From Clostridium sp. NkU-1 (GTDB lineage: Bacteria > Bacillota_A > Clostridia > Lachnospirales > Lachnospiraceae), in assembly GCA_001312405.1 (NCBI GenBank), contig BBDR01000004.1, positions 186,001 to 250,000 on the forward strand: a DNA stretch of 64,000 nt, read 5' to 3'. Shown here piece by piece: positions 54,830 to 63,994 of this stretch. The translations under genes were made by a program, and so were the position numbers. The stretch's first letter is position 1; the number at the start of each line of letters is the position of its first letter. Under the pieces are notes generated by a model. The model did not search any database and had not been told where the DNA came from. It worked only from the letters and a program-made list of their open reading frames with translations.

Positions 54830-54919
54830 CTCTGAGTACCACATAGAGGCAGCCCATTTGATAATGCGTCTATTTTCCCGGACTTTATAGTAAATAGCAT
54901 CCATAAACACAAAGGGTTT
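54830..54919 (-). pseudogene. Remnant of an IS256-family transposase
   Basis: On the minus strand this stretch reads KPFVFMDAIYYKVRENRRI and then IKWAAS, closely resembling the catalytic DDE region of IS256-type transposases (F-x-DAIHYKV). Only about 30 residues are left, with no start codon and no adjoining transposase sequence. The first Asp of the DDE triad is present. It is a decayed fragment after the PHP operon. Confidence 0.6.
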
Positions 54920-54951
54920 ATTTGTTGTAATTGTAAGCTACAATTGCCATG

Positions 54952-55014
54952 ATAAAAAGTTCCTTTTCAATGAGAATTCCGTTATGAATTTCTTATTGGA
55001 AAGGAACTTTTTAT
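54952..55014 (+). terminator. Long hairpin, probable terminator after the PHP operon
   Basis: The arms ataaaaagttccttt and aaaggaactttttat are perfectly complementary, and the inner stretch caatgagaattc/gaatttcttattg also pairs. A T-rich tract follows. It is the only clear terminator after the PHP operon. The rest of 54920-55188 has no gene that I can support. Confidence 0.6.
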
Positions 55015-55188
55015 TTAGCAATTGGATCCAGGCATAAGTATTCGGTCTACCTGGCAGTGGGAGAGATACCGCCAAAGAAAGAGGGGCCAATAATGGAAAC
55101 GGAAGGAGGAATCAGGCAAAATTCTGGCTTAATCACATCGAGGATATATAAAGATGATAAAAAAATAAAATATATGCTTAGCTAACTA

Positions 55189-55230
55189 TTGATTTTTATA
55201 ACGCAATATGTTATATTATTAACAAGTTAA
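55189..55230 (+). promoter_or_regulatory. Promoter of osmC with candidate MarR operator
   Basis: TTGATT (55189-55194) and TATATT (55212-55217) have a 17-base spacer. Just after the -10, TTAACaaGTTAA (55219-55230) is a dyad with five-base arms. It could be the binding site of the MarR-type regulator encoded at the end of the gene group. Confidence 0.55.
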
Positions 55231-55267
55231 ATTATTATCCAATACTTATTAAAAAGGAGATGGCATT

Positions 55268-55708
55268 ATGTTGACGACTTTTAAAGCAACAGCTAAAACA
55301 TTACCTGAAGGTTTACAGGTAGAAACAAATTCAAGAGGTTTTAAAATCCTTCTTGACGAGCCGGAAGATCTGGGTGGTACGGATACTGCTATGAACCCTG
55401 TGGAAGCCCTGTTGTGTGCCCTGGGCGCATGCCAGTCCATCGTAGCGAAAGCATTTGCGGCTGCCCACAATATTACTTTTGAGGAATTCCATGTTGAGCT
55501 GGAAGGAGATCTTGATCCGGACGGATTCATGGGATTGGCAGATGTAAGAAATGGTTTTCAGGAGATTCGTTTTGTAATGCATTTTAAAACAAACGAACCA
55601 AAAGAGAAAATAGAAGAGTTTGCAAAATTTATTGAGAACACCTGCCCTGTAGGTGATTGTTTATCTAACGGTGTAAAATTAGTTTTATCCGGTGTGGCAA
55701 TTGATTAA
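55268..55708 (+). CDS. OsmC/Ohr-family thiol peroxidase
   Basis: OsmC/Ohr proteins reduce organic and fatty-acid hydroperoxides with two Cys. The first Cys lies in ALGACQS (near residue 58) and the second in NTCPVGDC (near residue 123), spaced as in the family. The Arg of the active site cannot be assigned by eye. Intact at 146 residues. AAAGGAG precedes the ATG. A terminator-like hairpin separates it from the Lpd gene, so it may be transcribed alone as well as with it. It is discussed with its neighbours under findings. Confidence 0.88.
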   Translation: MLTTFKATAKTLPEGLQVETNSRGFKILLDEPEDLGGTDTAMNPVEALLCALGACQSIVAKAFAAAHNITFEEFHVELEGDLDPDGFMGLADVRNGFQEIRFVMHFKTNEPKEKIEEFAKFIENTCPVGDCLSNGVKLVLSGVAID

Positions 55709-55722
55709 ATAGTATTGAAAGG

Positions 55723-55758
55723 AAAAAGAGCCTATCTTATAAAATTGGCTCTTTTTCT
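55723..55758 (+). terminator. Terminator or attenuator between osmC and lpd
   Basis: aaaaagagcc (55723-55732) pairs with ggctcttttt (55747-55756), followed by c and t. The next gene starts 20 bases later, so some read-through is likely. Confidence 0.75.
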
Positions 55759-55777
55759 ATAGAAAAGGAGAAAACTT

Positions 55778-57460
55778 ATGCTTATTAAAATGTCAATAAT
55801 TCCTGGTGGGAAAATGGGCAAGGTAGGTAAAATAAATGTGAAAACAGGTGATAAGGTCGCTGCCGGTGATATTCTTGTACAAATTGAAACAGCCAAAGGA
55901 AACCGCCAGATTAAAGCCCTGTCAGATGGAACTGTTTGTAAAATATTATGTGAAGAGGGCATGGACATTGCATCAAATGCTGACATGTTTGAGATCGCCG
56001 AGGATCCTGCAGATAAAGAAGCCGCGGCAGCAAATTGTGATTGCGCCTTAAAGGAAGCCCCTAAGGAAGCAACTGCCGATTTACTTATAATAGGTGCAGG
56101 CCCTGGCGGATATGTTGCCGCTATTTATGCAGCGAAAAGCGGCTTAAAAGTAACTCTGGTTGAGCAGTCAGCATTAGGCGGCACCTGTCTTAATGTGGGA
56201 TGCATTCCTACAAAAGCCCTTGTTAAATCTGCAGAAATCTGCCACAATGTAAGGAATGCGTCCGTCTTTGGTATTGAGACAGGCGGTCCGGTTTCAGTAA
56301 ATATGAAACAGGTAATTGACCGTAAGGATAAGATAAAAGACAGACTTGTTTCCGGAATTGATTTTCTTATGAAAAAAAATGAAATCAATGTAATTTCCGG
56401 CCAGGCATCATTTATGGATAAAAATACAGTAGCAATAAAAGGCCAGGATAATTATATCATAAAGGCACAAAATATTATTGTGGCAACAGGTTCGAAAATT
56501 TCAAACATTGCCATTCCGGGTATAGAACTTCCTTTTGTCCTGAACAGCACAGCAGCGTTGTCTGATTGCAGGCTTCCTAAATCCATAACCATTATTGGCG
56601 GTGGTGTAATCGGAATGGAATTTGCATTTATATATAAAAACCTCGGTGTTGATGTCCATGTGATTGAATTTATGGACCGGCTGCTGACCATGGTCGACAG
56701 GGATATTTCAAAAGAACTGCAGGATATGGCAGAAGAAAACAACATTCACATTCACACCGGTTCAAAGGTCAAGAAAATTCAAAGTTCCATCGATGGTATG
56801 GCGGTTGTTACCTATGAAAACAATGCCGGGGAACATTTAGTGGTAAGCGAAAAGGTATTGGTGGCTATTGGCAGAGAACCCAATCTGGATGGATTGTCCA
56901 TTGAAAAAAGCGGCGTTTTGTTAAACGAAAACGGAAGAGGGATCCAGGTAGATCATTCCATGCGTACAAATATTGACAATATTTATGCTATTGGAGATGT
57001 AACAAATATCATTCAGCTGGCTCACGTAGCTTCCCATCAGGGTATCATTGCTATAGATAATATATTAGGAAAGCATAAAGAGATGAATTATTCAGCTGTT
57101 CCTAATGTAATATTTACTTCACCGGAAATCGCAAGTGTGGGTATTGGGGAAGACGAAGCAAGAATCAAAGGCATTGACATTGAAGTAAGTAAATTTTCCT
57201 TTGCTGGAAACGGAAAGGCTTTGACCATGAATGAGGCGCGAGGCTTTTTAAAACTGATTAAAAACAAAAATACAGGAAAAATAATAGGCGGGTCAGTCAT
57301 AGGTGCCGATGCCTCTTCTTTAATCAGCTCATTAACATTAGCGATTGCCAATGGATTTACTGATAAAGAAATCACCGAAACCATATTCCCGCACCCTACT
57401 ACCAGTGAAACGATTCATGAAGCCGCACTGGATTTTGGAATTGGAGCCTTGCATCAATAA
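55778..57460 (+). CDS. lpdA: Dihydrolipoamide dehydrogenase with N-terminal lipoyl domain
   Basis: This FAD enzyme oxidises dihydrolipoyl groups with NAD+ or the reverse. The first 75 residues are a biotinyl/lipoyl domain, with the lipoyl-Lys in ETAKGNRQI, and a hinge rich in Ala, Cys and Glu follows. The FAD site is GAGPGGYVAA near residue 108, the redox disulfide is GGTCLNVGCIP, the NAD site is GGGVIGMEF, and the dimerisation His is in FPHPTTSE. Intact at 560 residues. AAAGGAG precedes the ATG. No E1 or E2 gene of a 2-oxoacid dehydrogenase is adjacent. It overlaps lplA by one base (TAATG). Confidence 0.92.
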   Translation: MLIKMSIIPGGKMGKVGKINVKTGDKVAAGDILVQIETAKGNRQIKALSDGTVCKILCEEGMDIASNADMFEIAEDPADKEAAAANCDCALKEAPKEATADLLIIGAGPGGYVAAIYAAKSGLKVTLVEQSALGGTCLNVGCIPTKALVKSAEICHNVRNASVFGIETGGPVSVNMKQVIDRKDKIKDRLVSGIDFLMKKNEINVISGQASFMDKNTVAIKGQDNYIIKAQNIIVATGSKISNIAIPGIELPFVLNSTAALSDCRLPKSITIIGGGVIGMEFAFIYKNLGVDVHVIEFMDRLLTMVDRDISKELQDMAEENNIHIHTGSKVKKIQSSIDGMAVVTYENNAGEHLVVSEKVLVAIGREPNLDGLSIEKSGVLLNENGRGIQVDHSMRTNIDNIYAIGDVTNIIQLAHVASHQGIIAIDNILGKHKEMNYSAVPNVIFTSPEIASVGIGEDEARIKGIDIEVSKFSFAGNGKALTMNEARGFLKLIKNKNTGKIIGGSVIGADASSLISSLTLAIANGFTDKEITETIFPHPTTSETIHEAALDFGIGALHQ

Positions 57461-58381
57461 TGAAAAAAAATAGTAATATCCGAAGAATTTGATCCCTGCT
57501 TTAATATAGCAGCAGAGCATCAGCTGTTTTTAACCTCTGAGGAAGATATCCATCTGTTTTTATGGCAAAACGATTCATCTGTCATTATAGGAAGGAACCA
57601 GAACCTGTATGCAGAATGCAATCTGGAGTACTTAAGGGAACATAACGTAAAAGCAGTCCGCAGGTTTTCCGGGGGCGGGGCAGTGTACCATGATAAAGGC
57701 AATGTTAATTTCACTTTTATTACAAAAGAGGCATCAGCCAGCCAGGATCACTTCATCAAGCTGATACAGTCAGCCATGCAGCGGCTTGGGATCGACTGCG
57801 AATTTAGCGGCAGAAATGATTTATTATTCAAAGGCCGAAAGTTTTCCGGTCACGCATATTATACGGACGGCGATAATTACATGTATCATGGTACGGTTAT
57901 GGTCAATGTAAATTTTGAGCAGTTGGAAAATGCCCTTACACCGTCAAAAATAAAGTTAAAGTCCAAAGGTGTGGAATCCGTAAGGAGCAGAGTCACTAAT
58001 CTATCAGAAATAAACAGTGAAATCACTGCCCAGTCAGTTATTCAGGCCTTTATAGAGACCTTTGAATGCAAAAATGTTGAATATATTAATAAAAATAATT
58101 TTCAACCGCCATTAGAGAAAGTCCTCTCGTCTGACAATTGGATGTATGCCCAGTCACCTAAATTTGATGTGGAGCTGGAACGTAACTATTCTTTTGGAAA
58201 TATGTCTGTGTATATCTCAATCGCTGATGACATGATTCAAAATGTAAAAATAAGCACGGACAGCTTGAAACTATATGATTTTAAAGCCTGTGAAAAGGAA
58301 CTGTATAAAACCCGTTTTAACGAACAGGCGGTATGGGACTGTATAGTGCGGTATCTTTCGAATTATCCTGAATTTTCATAA
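57460..58381 (+). CDS. lplA: Lipoate--protein ligase A
   Basis: LplA activates lipoate with ATP and attaches it to a lipoyl-domain Lys. The lipoate/ATP site is RRFSGGGAVYHDKGNVNF near residue 71, and KFSGHAYY follows. A C-terminal accessory domain (from about base 58090) is present, so this is a full two-domain ligase of about 306 residues. The frame starts at ATG 57460; one A too many in the run 57463-57470 hides the true start from a simple frame search. Corrected N-terminus is MKKIVISEEFDPCFN. The ATG overlaps the lpd stop. Confidence 0.9.
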
Positions 58382-58465
58382 TATAAGGAAAAGATTTTGA
58401 AAAACATTGTACACCAGATCGTTTTATGTTAATATATGATATAAAAAAATCAGATGGTGAGTATT

Positions 58466-58900
58466 ATGTTTAATTTAGATGATTGTATTGCCTTTGTTAC
58501 TTGTAAAGGAGCAAAGGATTTAGCAGATTCTTTAGAAAAGAGGCTGAATAATTTTAATATAACAAGAAGCCAATGGATTGCATTATATTATATCAAAAAT
58601 AATGATATGATCACTCAAAGGCAGTTGGCCGATAAAATGTCTCTAAAAGAACCGAGTGTTGTCAGGTTAATAGATAAAATGGAACGGTATGGCTGGGTCA
58701 ACCGCATCAGCAGCAACGATGACAAAAGAATGAAATTTTTAATTCTAACCGATAACGGCAAAGAAATTGAGACAGCCATGCTGGATGTTGCAGAAAAATT
58801 CAAATCTGATGTGCTTAACGGCATATCTTTTGAAGACCTGGATGTATTTAAATCAACACTTAACAAAATGCTTGAAAATATTGAGGATGACAGCAAATAA
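58466..58900 (+). CDS. MarR-family regulator with N-terminal cysteines
   Basis: A winged-helix MarR/OhrR-type regulator of about 144 residues. The DNA-binding part reads TQRQLADKMSLKEPSVVRLIDKMERYGW, split here: TQRQLADKMSLKEPSVV is the recognition helix region, and the wing has NDDKRMK. Two Cys in helix one, Cys7 and Cys13 (C-x5-C), could form a redox switch like OhrR. A start at 58454 is also possible, but GGTGAG precedes 58466. It probably controls the OsmC-Lpd-LplA set. Confidence 0.8.
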   Translation: MFNLDDCIAFVTCKGAKDLADSLEKRLNNFNITRSQWIALYYIKNNDMITQRQLADKMSLKEPSVVRLIDKMERYGWVNRISSNDDKRMKFLILTDNGKEIETAMLDVAEKFKSDVLNGISFEDLDVFKSTLNKMLENIEDDSK

Positions 58901-58953
58901 TAAAAACTTCAGCCCCTTTAAGGCGTAATAAGGAAAATGATAGGGGTAGTGCA

Positions 58954-58981
58954 GGCCGCCAGCTTATCTGGCGGCCTTTAC
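58954..58981 (+). terminator. Terminator after the MarR gene
   Basis: A perfect 9-bp stem ggccgccag/ctggcggcc with a five-base loop, followed by tttac. It also overlaps the stop codon of a minus-strand remnant. Confidence 0.75.
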
Positions 58982-59121
58982 TTCACTCCATTATAATTCG
59001 TACAATCAAATATCAAAGTCTTTCCACCTTCAAAGGTGGATTCTTCCATACCTGGAATACTATTTAAATGAATGATTTCCTGAATGGTCCTATAGTTTCC
59101 CTCTGAGCTTCTGTGACATTC
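58978..59121 (-). pseudogene. Possible Phd/YefM-type antitoxin remnant
   Basis: On the minus strand an open stretch of about 47 residues ends EIIHLNSIPGMEESTFEGGK and NYNGVK, with a stop at 58978-58980. The IPGMxES tail resembles C-termini of Firmicute Phd/YefM-type antitoxins. There is no start codon, no ribosome site and a stop just upstream, so it is at most a fragment. I would not rely on the family name. Confidence 0.3.
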
Positions 59122-59165
59122 CCTTAAAAAGCAATAAACAAATTAAAATATACATAAAAACCAAA

Positions 59166-59194
59166 TTGAAAAAAATTCTCACTTATGTTATGAT
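59166..59194 (+). promoter_or_regulatory. Promoter upstream of the hydrogenase maturation genes
   Basis: TTGAAA (59166-59171) and TATGAT (59189-59194) have a 17-base spacer. An intrinsic terminator lies about 75 bases downstream (59270), before the first gene. Confidence 0.55.
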
Positions 59195-59269
59195 AAAAAT
59201 ATAACAGCATCCTGACACCAAAAACACAGTTTGAAGTAGAAGGTTCGGCATATGAGGAGTCTTTGATTT

Positions 59270-59297
59270 GCCGCGCCTTGATGGCGCGGCTTTTTTT
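59270..59297 (+). terminator. Leader terminator before the hyd genes
   Basis: A perfect 8-bp GC-rich stem gccgcgcc/ggcgcggc with a five-base loop is followed by seven Ts. It would end a transcript of about 95 bases, so it is either an attenuator or the end of a small RNA. The first gene starts 48 bases later. Confidence 0.8.
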
Positions 59298-59344
59298 ACT
59301 TTTATAAAGCATTCATTGCCTGGTTAAAAGAACGGAGGGAAAGC

Positions 59345-59596
59345 ATGGAAACGAGAATCGCCGTAATCGGCATCGTTGTGGAAGAGGAAGAATCTGTGGA
59401 ACTGCTGAATGAAATCCTTCATGAATACCGGAAGTATATCATCGGCCGCATGGGAATCCCCTATCCGAAAAAGCAGGTAAGCATCATAAGCATTGCTGTG
59501 GATGCGCCTCAAAGCATCATTTCCGCACTGACCGGAAAGATCGGGAAATTAAAGGGAGTCAGCTCCAAGACGGCCTATCAGGGTGTGAAGATTTAA
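59345..59596 (+). CDS. TM1266-type regulator of the iron-only hydrogenase system
   Basis: An 83-residue ACT-like protein of the TM1266 family, found beside [FeFe]-hydrogenase genes. Typical opening METRIAVIGIVVE is followed by VSIISIAVDAPQSIISALTGK and a final KLKGVSSKTAY. Intact. Its exact regulatory mode is unknown. ACGGAGGGAAAGC precedes the ATG. hydG follows after 104 bases. Confidence 0.85.
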   Translation: METRIAVIGIVVEEEESVELLNEILHEYRKYIIGRMGIPYPKKQVSIISIAVDAPQSIISALTGKIGKLKGVSSKTAYQGVKI

Positions 59597-59700
59597 AAAA
59601 GTTAAGGAATAAAACAGCTGTTTCCAGGGCAATGACCTGTGAAATTAATAAACCACTGACGGAAAAGCAAACGCTGACCCTAAAGAAAGGAAGAATTACT

Positions 59701-61116
59701 ATGTATGATCCAAAATCGCTGAAAGCGGAGGAATTCATTTCCCACGAAGAAATTCTTGAAACTCTTGATTATGCGGAGAAAAACAAAGACAATGCAGAAC
59801 TGGTTGACCAGATCATTGCCAAGGCAAGGCTCTTAAAGGGCCTGACTCACAGGGAAGCATCTGTGCTCTTAGCTTGTGAGATTCCGGAAAAAAATACAGG
59901 AATTCTATGATCTGGCAGAACAGATCAAAAAGGATTTCTACGGAAACCGTATTGTGATCTTTGCACCTCTTTATCTTTCCAACTATTGCGTAAATGGCTG
60001 TACCTATTGCCCCTATCATCTGAAAAACAAACATATTGCCAGAAAGAAGCTGACTCAGGAAGAAGTGGCAAAAGAAGTGATTGCCCTTCAGGATATGGAC
60101 ATAAGCGCCTGGCCATTGAAGCCGGTGAGGATCCGGTTAATAATCCCATCGAATATATTCTGGACTGCATCAAGACCATATATTCCATTAAACATAAGAA
60201 CGGCGACATCCGCCGGGTAAACGTAAATATAGCTGCTACCACTGTGGAGAATTACAGAAAGCTTAAAGAAGCAGGAATCGGAACTTATATTCTTTTCCAG
60301 GAAACCTATCATAAGGAAAGCTATGAAAAACTTCATCCCACAGGACCGAAACATGATTATGCGTATCACACCGAAGCCATGGACCGGGCCATGGAGGGCG
60401 GAGTTGACGATGTAGGTCTGGGTGTTCTGTTTGGACTGGAGATGTATAAATATGAGTTTGCCGGTCTTATGATGCATGCAGAGCATCTGGAAGCGGCTCA
60501 TGGGGTAGGACCTCATACTATTAGTGTTCCCCGCATCAAAAAGGCCGATGATATCGATCCTGATGCCTTTGATAATGGAATTGATGACGAGACGTTTGCA
60601 AAGCTTTGTGCTCTGATCCGGATCTCAGTTCCTTATACTGGGATGATCATTTCCACCAGAGAAAGCCAGGCAGTAAGACAAAAGGTGATCCGCCTTGGAG
60701 TGTCCCAGGTCAGCGGCGGTTCCAGAACCAGCGTTGGCGGCTACCAGGAGGAGGTCCGTCCTACAGATACGGAGCAGTTTGACGTATCGGACCAGCGTTC
60801 CCTTGATGAAGTGGTCCATTGGCTCATGGATATGGGCTATATTCCTTCTTTCTGTACGGCCTGCTATAGGGAAGGGCGTACGGGAGACCGTTTTATGAGC
60901 CTTTGCAAAAGCGGTCAGATCCAGAACTGCTGTCAGCCCAATGCCCTGATGACATTAAAAGAATATTTGATGGATTACGCTTCCGAAGATACGAAAAAAG
61001 TCGGTGAGGCCCTGATCGCAGCGGAGCTTAACCATATTCCAAAGGAAAAGGTGCGTCTGATCTGTGAAGATCATTTACAGAAAATAGAAAAAGGAATCAG
61101 GGATTTCCGTTTCTGA
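59701..61116 (+). CDS. hydG: [FeFe]-hydrogenase maturase HydG (radical SAM tyrosine lyase)
   Basis: HydG cleaves tyrosine to give CO and cyanide ligands for the active-site iron. The radical SAM cluster motif is CVNGCTYC (near base 59989). The C-terminal cluster is in FCTACYREGRTGDRF, with CKSGQIQNCC completing it. Frame breaks near 59888 (seven As where six fits) and near 60098 divide the N-terminal part. The restored length is about 471 residues, normal for HydG. The start at 59701 has AAAGGAAG upstream; an extended start at 59632 is unlikely. Confidence 0.93.
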
Positions 61117-61200
61117 TCCTTAAGGCAGCCGCCAAGGTTAGGCAAGCTTTATTTTGGCTCGCTGCATGGCAGAAATTGACGGTAGGAAGAGGTGACAGGC

Positions 61201-62398
61201 ATGGGACTTAATGAAACACCATCCTCTGAGCGGGTGCATATTGGCTTTTTTTGGCCGCCGCAATGCAGGAAAATCAAGCGTTGTCAATGCAGTGACAGGA
61301 CAGGAGCTGTCCGTTGTATCGGAAGTAAAAGGAACTACCACGGATCCTGTTTTCAAATCCATGGAGCTTCTTCCCATGGGGCCTGTGGTGATCATTGATA
61401 CGCCGGGCTTTGACGATGAAGGCGCTCTGGGAGAGATGCGGGTAAGGAAGACAAAGCAGATCTTAAACAGGGCCGATTGTGCGGTCTTAGTTGTTGATGG
61501 GACTGTTGGAAAGACAAAAACCGACGAAGAATTGATCCTTCTGTTTAAGGAAAAAAAGATTCCCTATGTGGTTGCTTATAATAAATGTGATTTGACGGGA
61601 CCCCGGAACTATGACGACGGACTTTCTGTCAGCGCGTCAGAAGGCCAGTTCATCTACGAATTAAAAGAACGGATCGGCAGCCTTATAAACACCGGAGATA
61701 CAAAAATGAGGATTGCAGGGGATTTACTGAATCCATATGACCTGGTGGTTCTTGTGATCCCTATTGACAAGGCGGCACCCAAAGGCCGCCTCATCCTGCC
61801 CCAGCAGCAGGTGATCCGGGATATTCTGGAGGCCGGTGCCATATCCGTGGCAGTGCGTGAAACGGAATTAAAGGAAACCCTGGAAAGGCTGGGGACCAGG
61901 CCTGCCCTTGTCATTACGGACAGCCAGGTCTTTGGACAGGTAAGCAAGGATGTGCCGGAAGAGATCCTTCTCACCTCCTTTTCCATCCTGCTGGCCAGGT
62001 ATAAGGCTTTTTAGAGGATGCCGTGAAGGGAGTGGCAGCCATCGGTGATTTAAAAGATGGGGATAAAATCCTGATCTCCGAGGGCTGTACCCATCACAGG
62101 CAGTGCGATGACATTGGAACCGTAAAGCTTCCCCGCTGGCTTTTGCAGTATACGGGGAAAGAGCTTTTAATGGAGACTTCCTCCGGACGGGAATTTCCGG
62201 AAGACTTGTCAGCCTATAAGCTGATCATCCACTGCGGCGGCTGTATGCTTAATGAAAGGGAAATGGAATTCCGCAGGAAGTGTGCGTCGGATGCAGGTGT
62301 GCCATTTACTAATTATGGAATTGCTATCGCTTATATGAAGGGCATTTTAAAAAAGGAGCTTAAAAGCGCTTCCTCATTTGGAAGAATTGCTGCATTAA
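61201..62398 (+). CDS. hydF: [FeFe]-hydrogenase maturation GTPase HydF
   Basis: HydF is the GTPase scaffold that builds and transfers the diiron cluster to HydA. G1 is GRRNAGKSS near residue 20, G3 is DTPGF and G4 is NKCD. The cluster motif is CTHHRQC and later HCGGC, CxHxnHCxxC type. Frame breaks: near 61244 (seven Ts where six fits), near 62010 and near 62351. The last, with one A fewer, gives the natural end ALPHLEELLH and TAA at 62396-62398. About 397 residues. HydE and the hydrogenase itself are not in this window. Confidence 0.9.
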
Positions 62399-62413
62399 AA
62401 GTGCCTGGCCTCA

Positions 62414-62604
62414 TTGACTTATGGCTATATTTATGATATGGTAATGATAATCAGATATGGGGGAGTAGTCAGCATGCGTCGGCTAAAACGGCCTTCTATG
62501 TATATCAGCATGCAGTTAAATCAACATCCTGAACAGTAATGTTCTGGTTTAATTTGAAAAGACAAGACCTGTGTCCTAATTTAGGGCAGGTCTTGTCTTT
62601 TCGT
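62414..62604 (+). ncRNA. Structured leader RNA with intrinsic terminator before oadB
   Basis: A promoter-like TTGACT (62414) and TATGGT (62437) lie upstream. The leader starts with GGGGGAGTAGTC at 62459, resembling the yybP-ykoY Mn2+ riboswitch opening. It has a GCATGC pair (62472 and 62508), a hairpin cctgaaca/tgttctgg (62528-62547), and ends in a perfect 15-bp terminator stem (62557-62571 with 62587-62601) followed by tcg. A riboswitch-type attenuator is likely, but the class is not certain. Confidence 0.55.
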
Positions 62605-62659
62605 TGTATATGACGGCTTCGCCGATAAAAAGGAGTACCAATACGAAGGGAGATAAAAT

Positions 62660-63798
62660 ATGAGCTTTTTGTTGTCAGGTCTTACCTCTGTTACCATTCC
62701 ACAGTTAATCATGTATCTCGTCGGTTTTTTTGCTGATCTATCTTGCTGTCAAAAAAGGGTACGAGCCGTCGCTCCTTCTTCCCATGGGATTTGGGGCCAT
62801 ACTGGTCAACCTGCCCATGTCCGGCGTGATCGATCAGACTCTTCCCGGCATAGGAAATACCCATGGCATTATCCAGTGGCTGTTTGAATCAGGGATCGAA
62901 GCCTCGGAAGCGCTGCCTCTTCTCCTGTTTATCGGAATCGGGGCCATGATTGATTTTGGGCCTCTGTTATCCAATCCCATTATGATGCTGTTTGGTGCAG
63001 CAGCCCAGTTTGGTATTTTTTTAACGATTTCCGTGGCTGTTTTGCTCGGGTTCAACCTTTCTGACGCGGCATCCATTGGTATTATCGGTGCTGCCGACGG
63101 CCCTACCTCTATCCTGGTATCCCAGATACTCAAATCAAATTACATCGGACCAATTGCAGTAGCGGCTTATTCCTACATGGCCCTGGTCCCCTTAGTCCAG
63201 CCCTTTGCCATTAAGCTGGTTACCACTAAAAAAAGAACGGCTGATCCGGATGCCTTATAATCCGATGACAGTTTCTAAGAGAATGCGGATCCTGTTTCCT
63301 ATTGCAGTGACCATGATCGCCGGATTTGTAGCTCCTCAGTCTGTTTCTCTGGTAGGCTTTCTGATGTTTGGAAATCTGCTCAGAGAATGCGGCGTGCTGA
63401 CCAGCTTATCAGATGCGGCACAGAATATTCTTGCAAATTTGATTACCCTGCTTTTGGGAATCACTGTTTCGTTCAGCATGAGGGCAGAAGCATTTGTTAC
63501 CTGGCAGACTCTTATTATCCTGGGACTTGGCCTTGTTGCTTTTGTGTTTGACACCATAGGTGGAGTGCTGTTTGCCAAGTTCATCAACCTGTTTAGAAAG
63601 AATAAGATCAATCCCATGATCGGCGCAGCCGGTATTTCCGCTTTCCCCATGTCAGCCCGTGTGGTACAGAAGCTGTCCATCAAGGAAGACCCCACCAATC
63701 ATCTGCTGATGCATGCTATTGGGGCCAATGTTTCCGGGCAGATTGCCTCTGTATTGGCAGGCGGAATTATTTTAAACCTTTTAACCACATTATTATGA
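62660..63798 (+). CDS. oadB: Na+-transporting decarboxylase beta subunit
   Basis: This membrane subunit of oxaloacetate, methylmalonyl-CoA or glutaconyl-CoA decarboxylase couples biotin-CO2 release to Na+ export. It has about eleven helices and the family stretches GFGAILVNLPM, GIGAMIDFGPLL and GAADGPTSILVSQ, with a C-terminal ISAFPMSARVVQK. Frame breaks lie near 62727 (T-run) and near 63225. About 378 residues. A structured leader with terminator precedes it. The substrate subunits are not in this window. Confidence 0.9.
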
Positions 63799-63847
63799 TC
63801 AGCAGCCATATATGGAATCTCCGCTGCCTGATAGAAAGGAGCCAGCT

Positions 63848-63994
63848 ATGCTTGAAAAATTTCTCCTGTCACTGGATATTATGTGGAAGGGAATGCTTAG
63901 TATATTTGTAGTAATCATCATTATCACACTGCTCATCATAGGGTTTCGGTGGGTTGAAAAAAATCTTTTAGATAAAAAAGATGAAAAAAAGTAA
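63848..63994 (+). CDS. Small membrane protein, OadG-like
   Basis: A 48-residue protein with one membrane helix (residues 16-34) and a charged Lys/Asp tail. Its place directly after oadB, with an AAAGGAG site before the ATG, suggests a gamma-type subunit of the decarboxylase. It is too short for a firm assignment. It may continue the operon beyond the window. Confidence 0.55.
   Translation: MLEKFLLSLDIMWKGMLSIFVVIIIITLLIIGFRWVEKNLLDKKDEKK

Noticed and set aside
62610..62663. Leader peptide of 17 codons before oadB
   Set aside because: The ATG at 62610 lacks a ribosome site and its overlap with the oadB ATG is likely chance.
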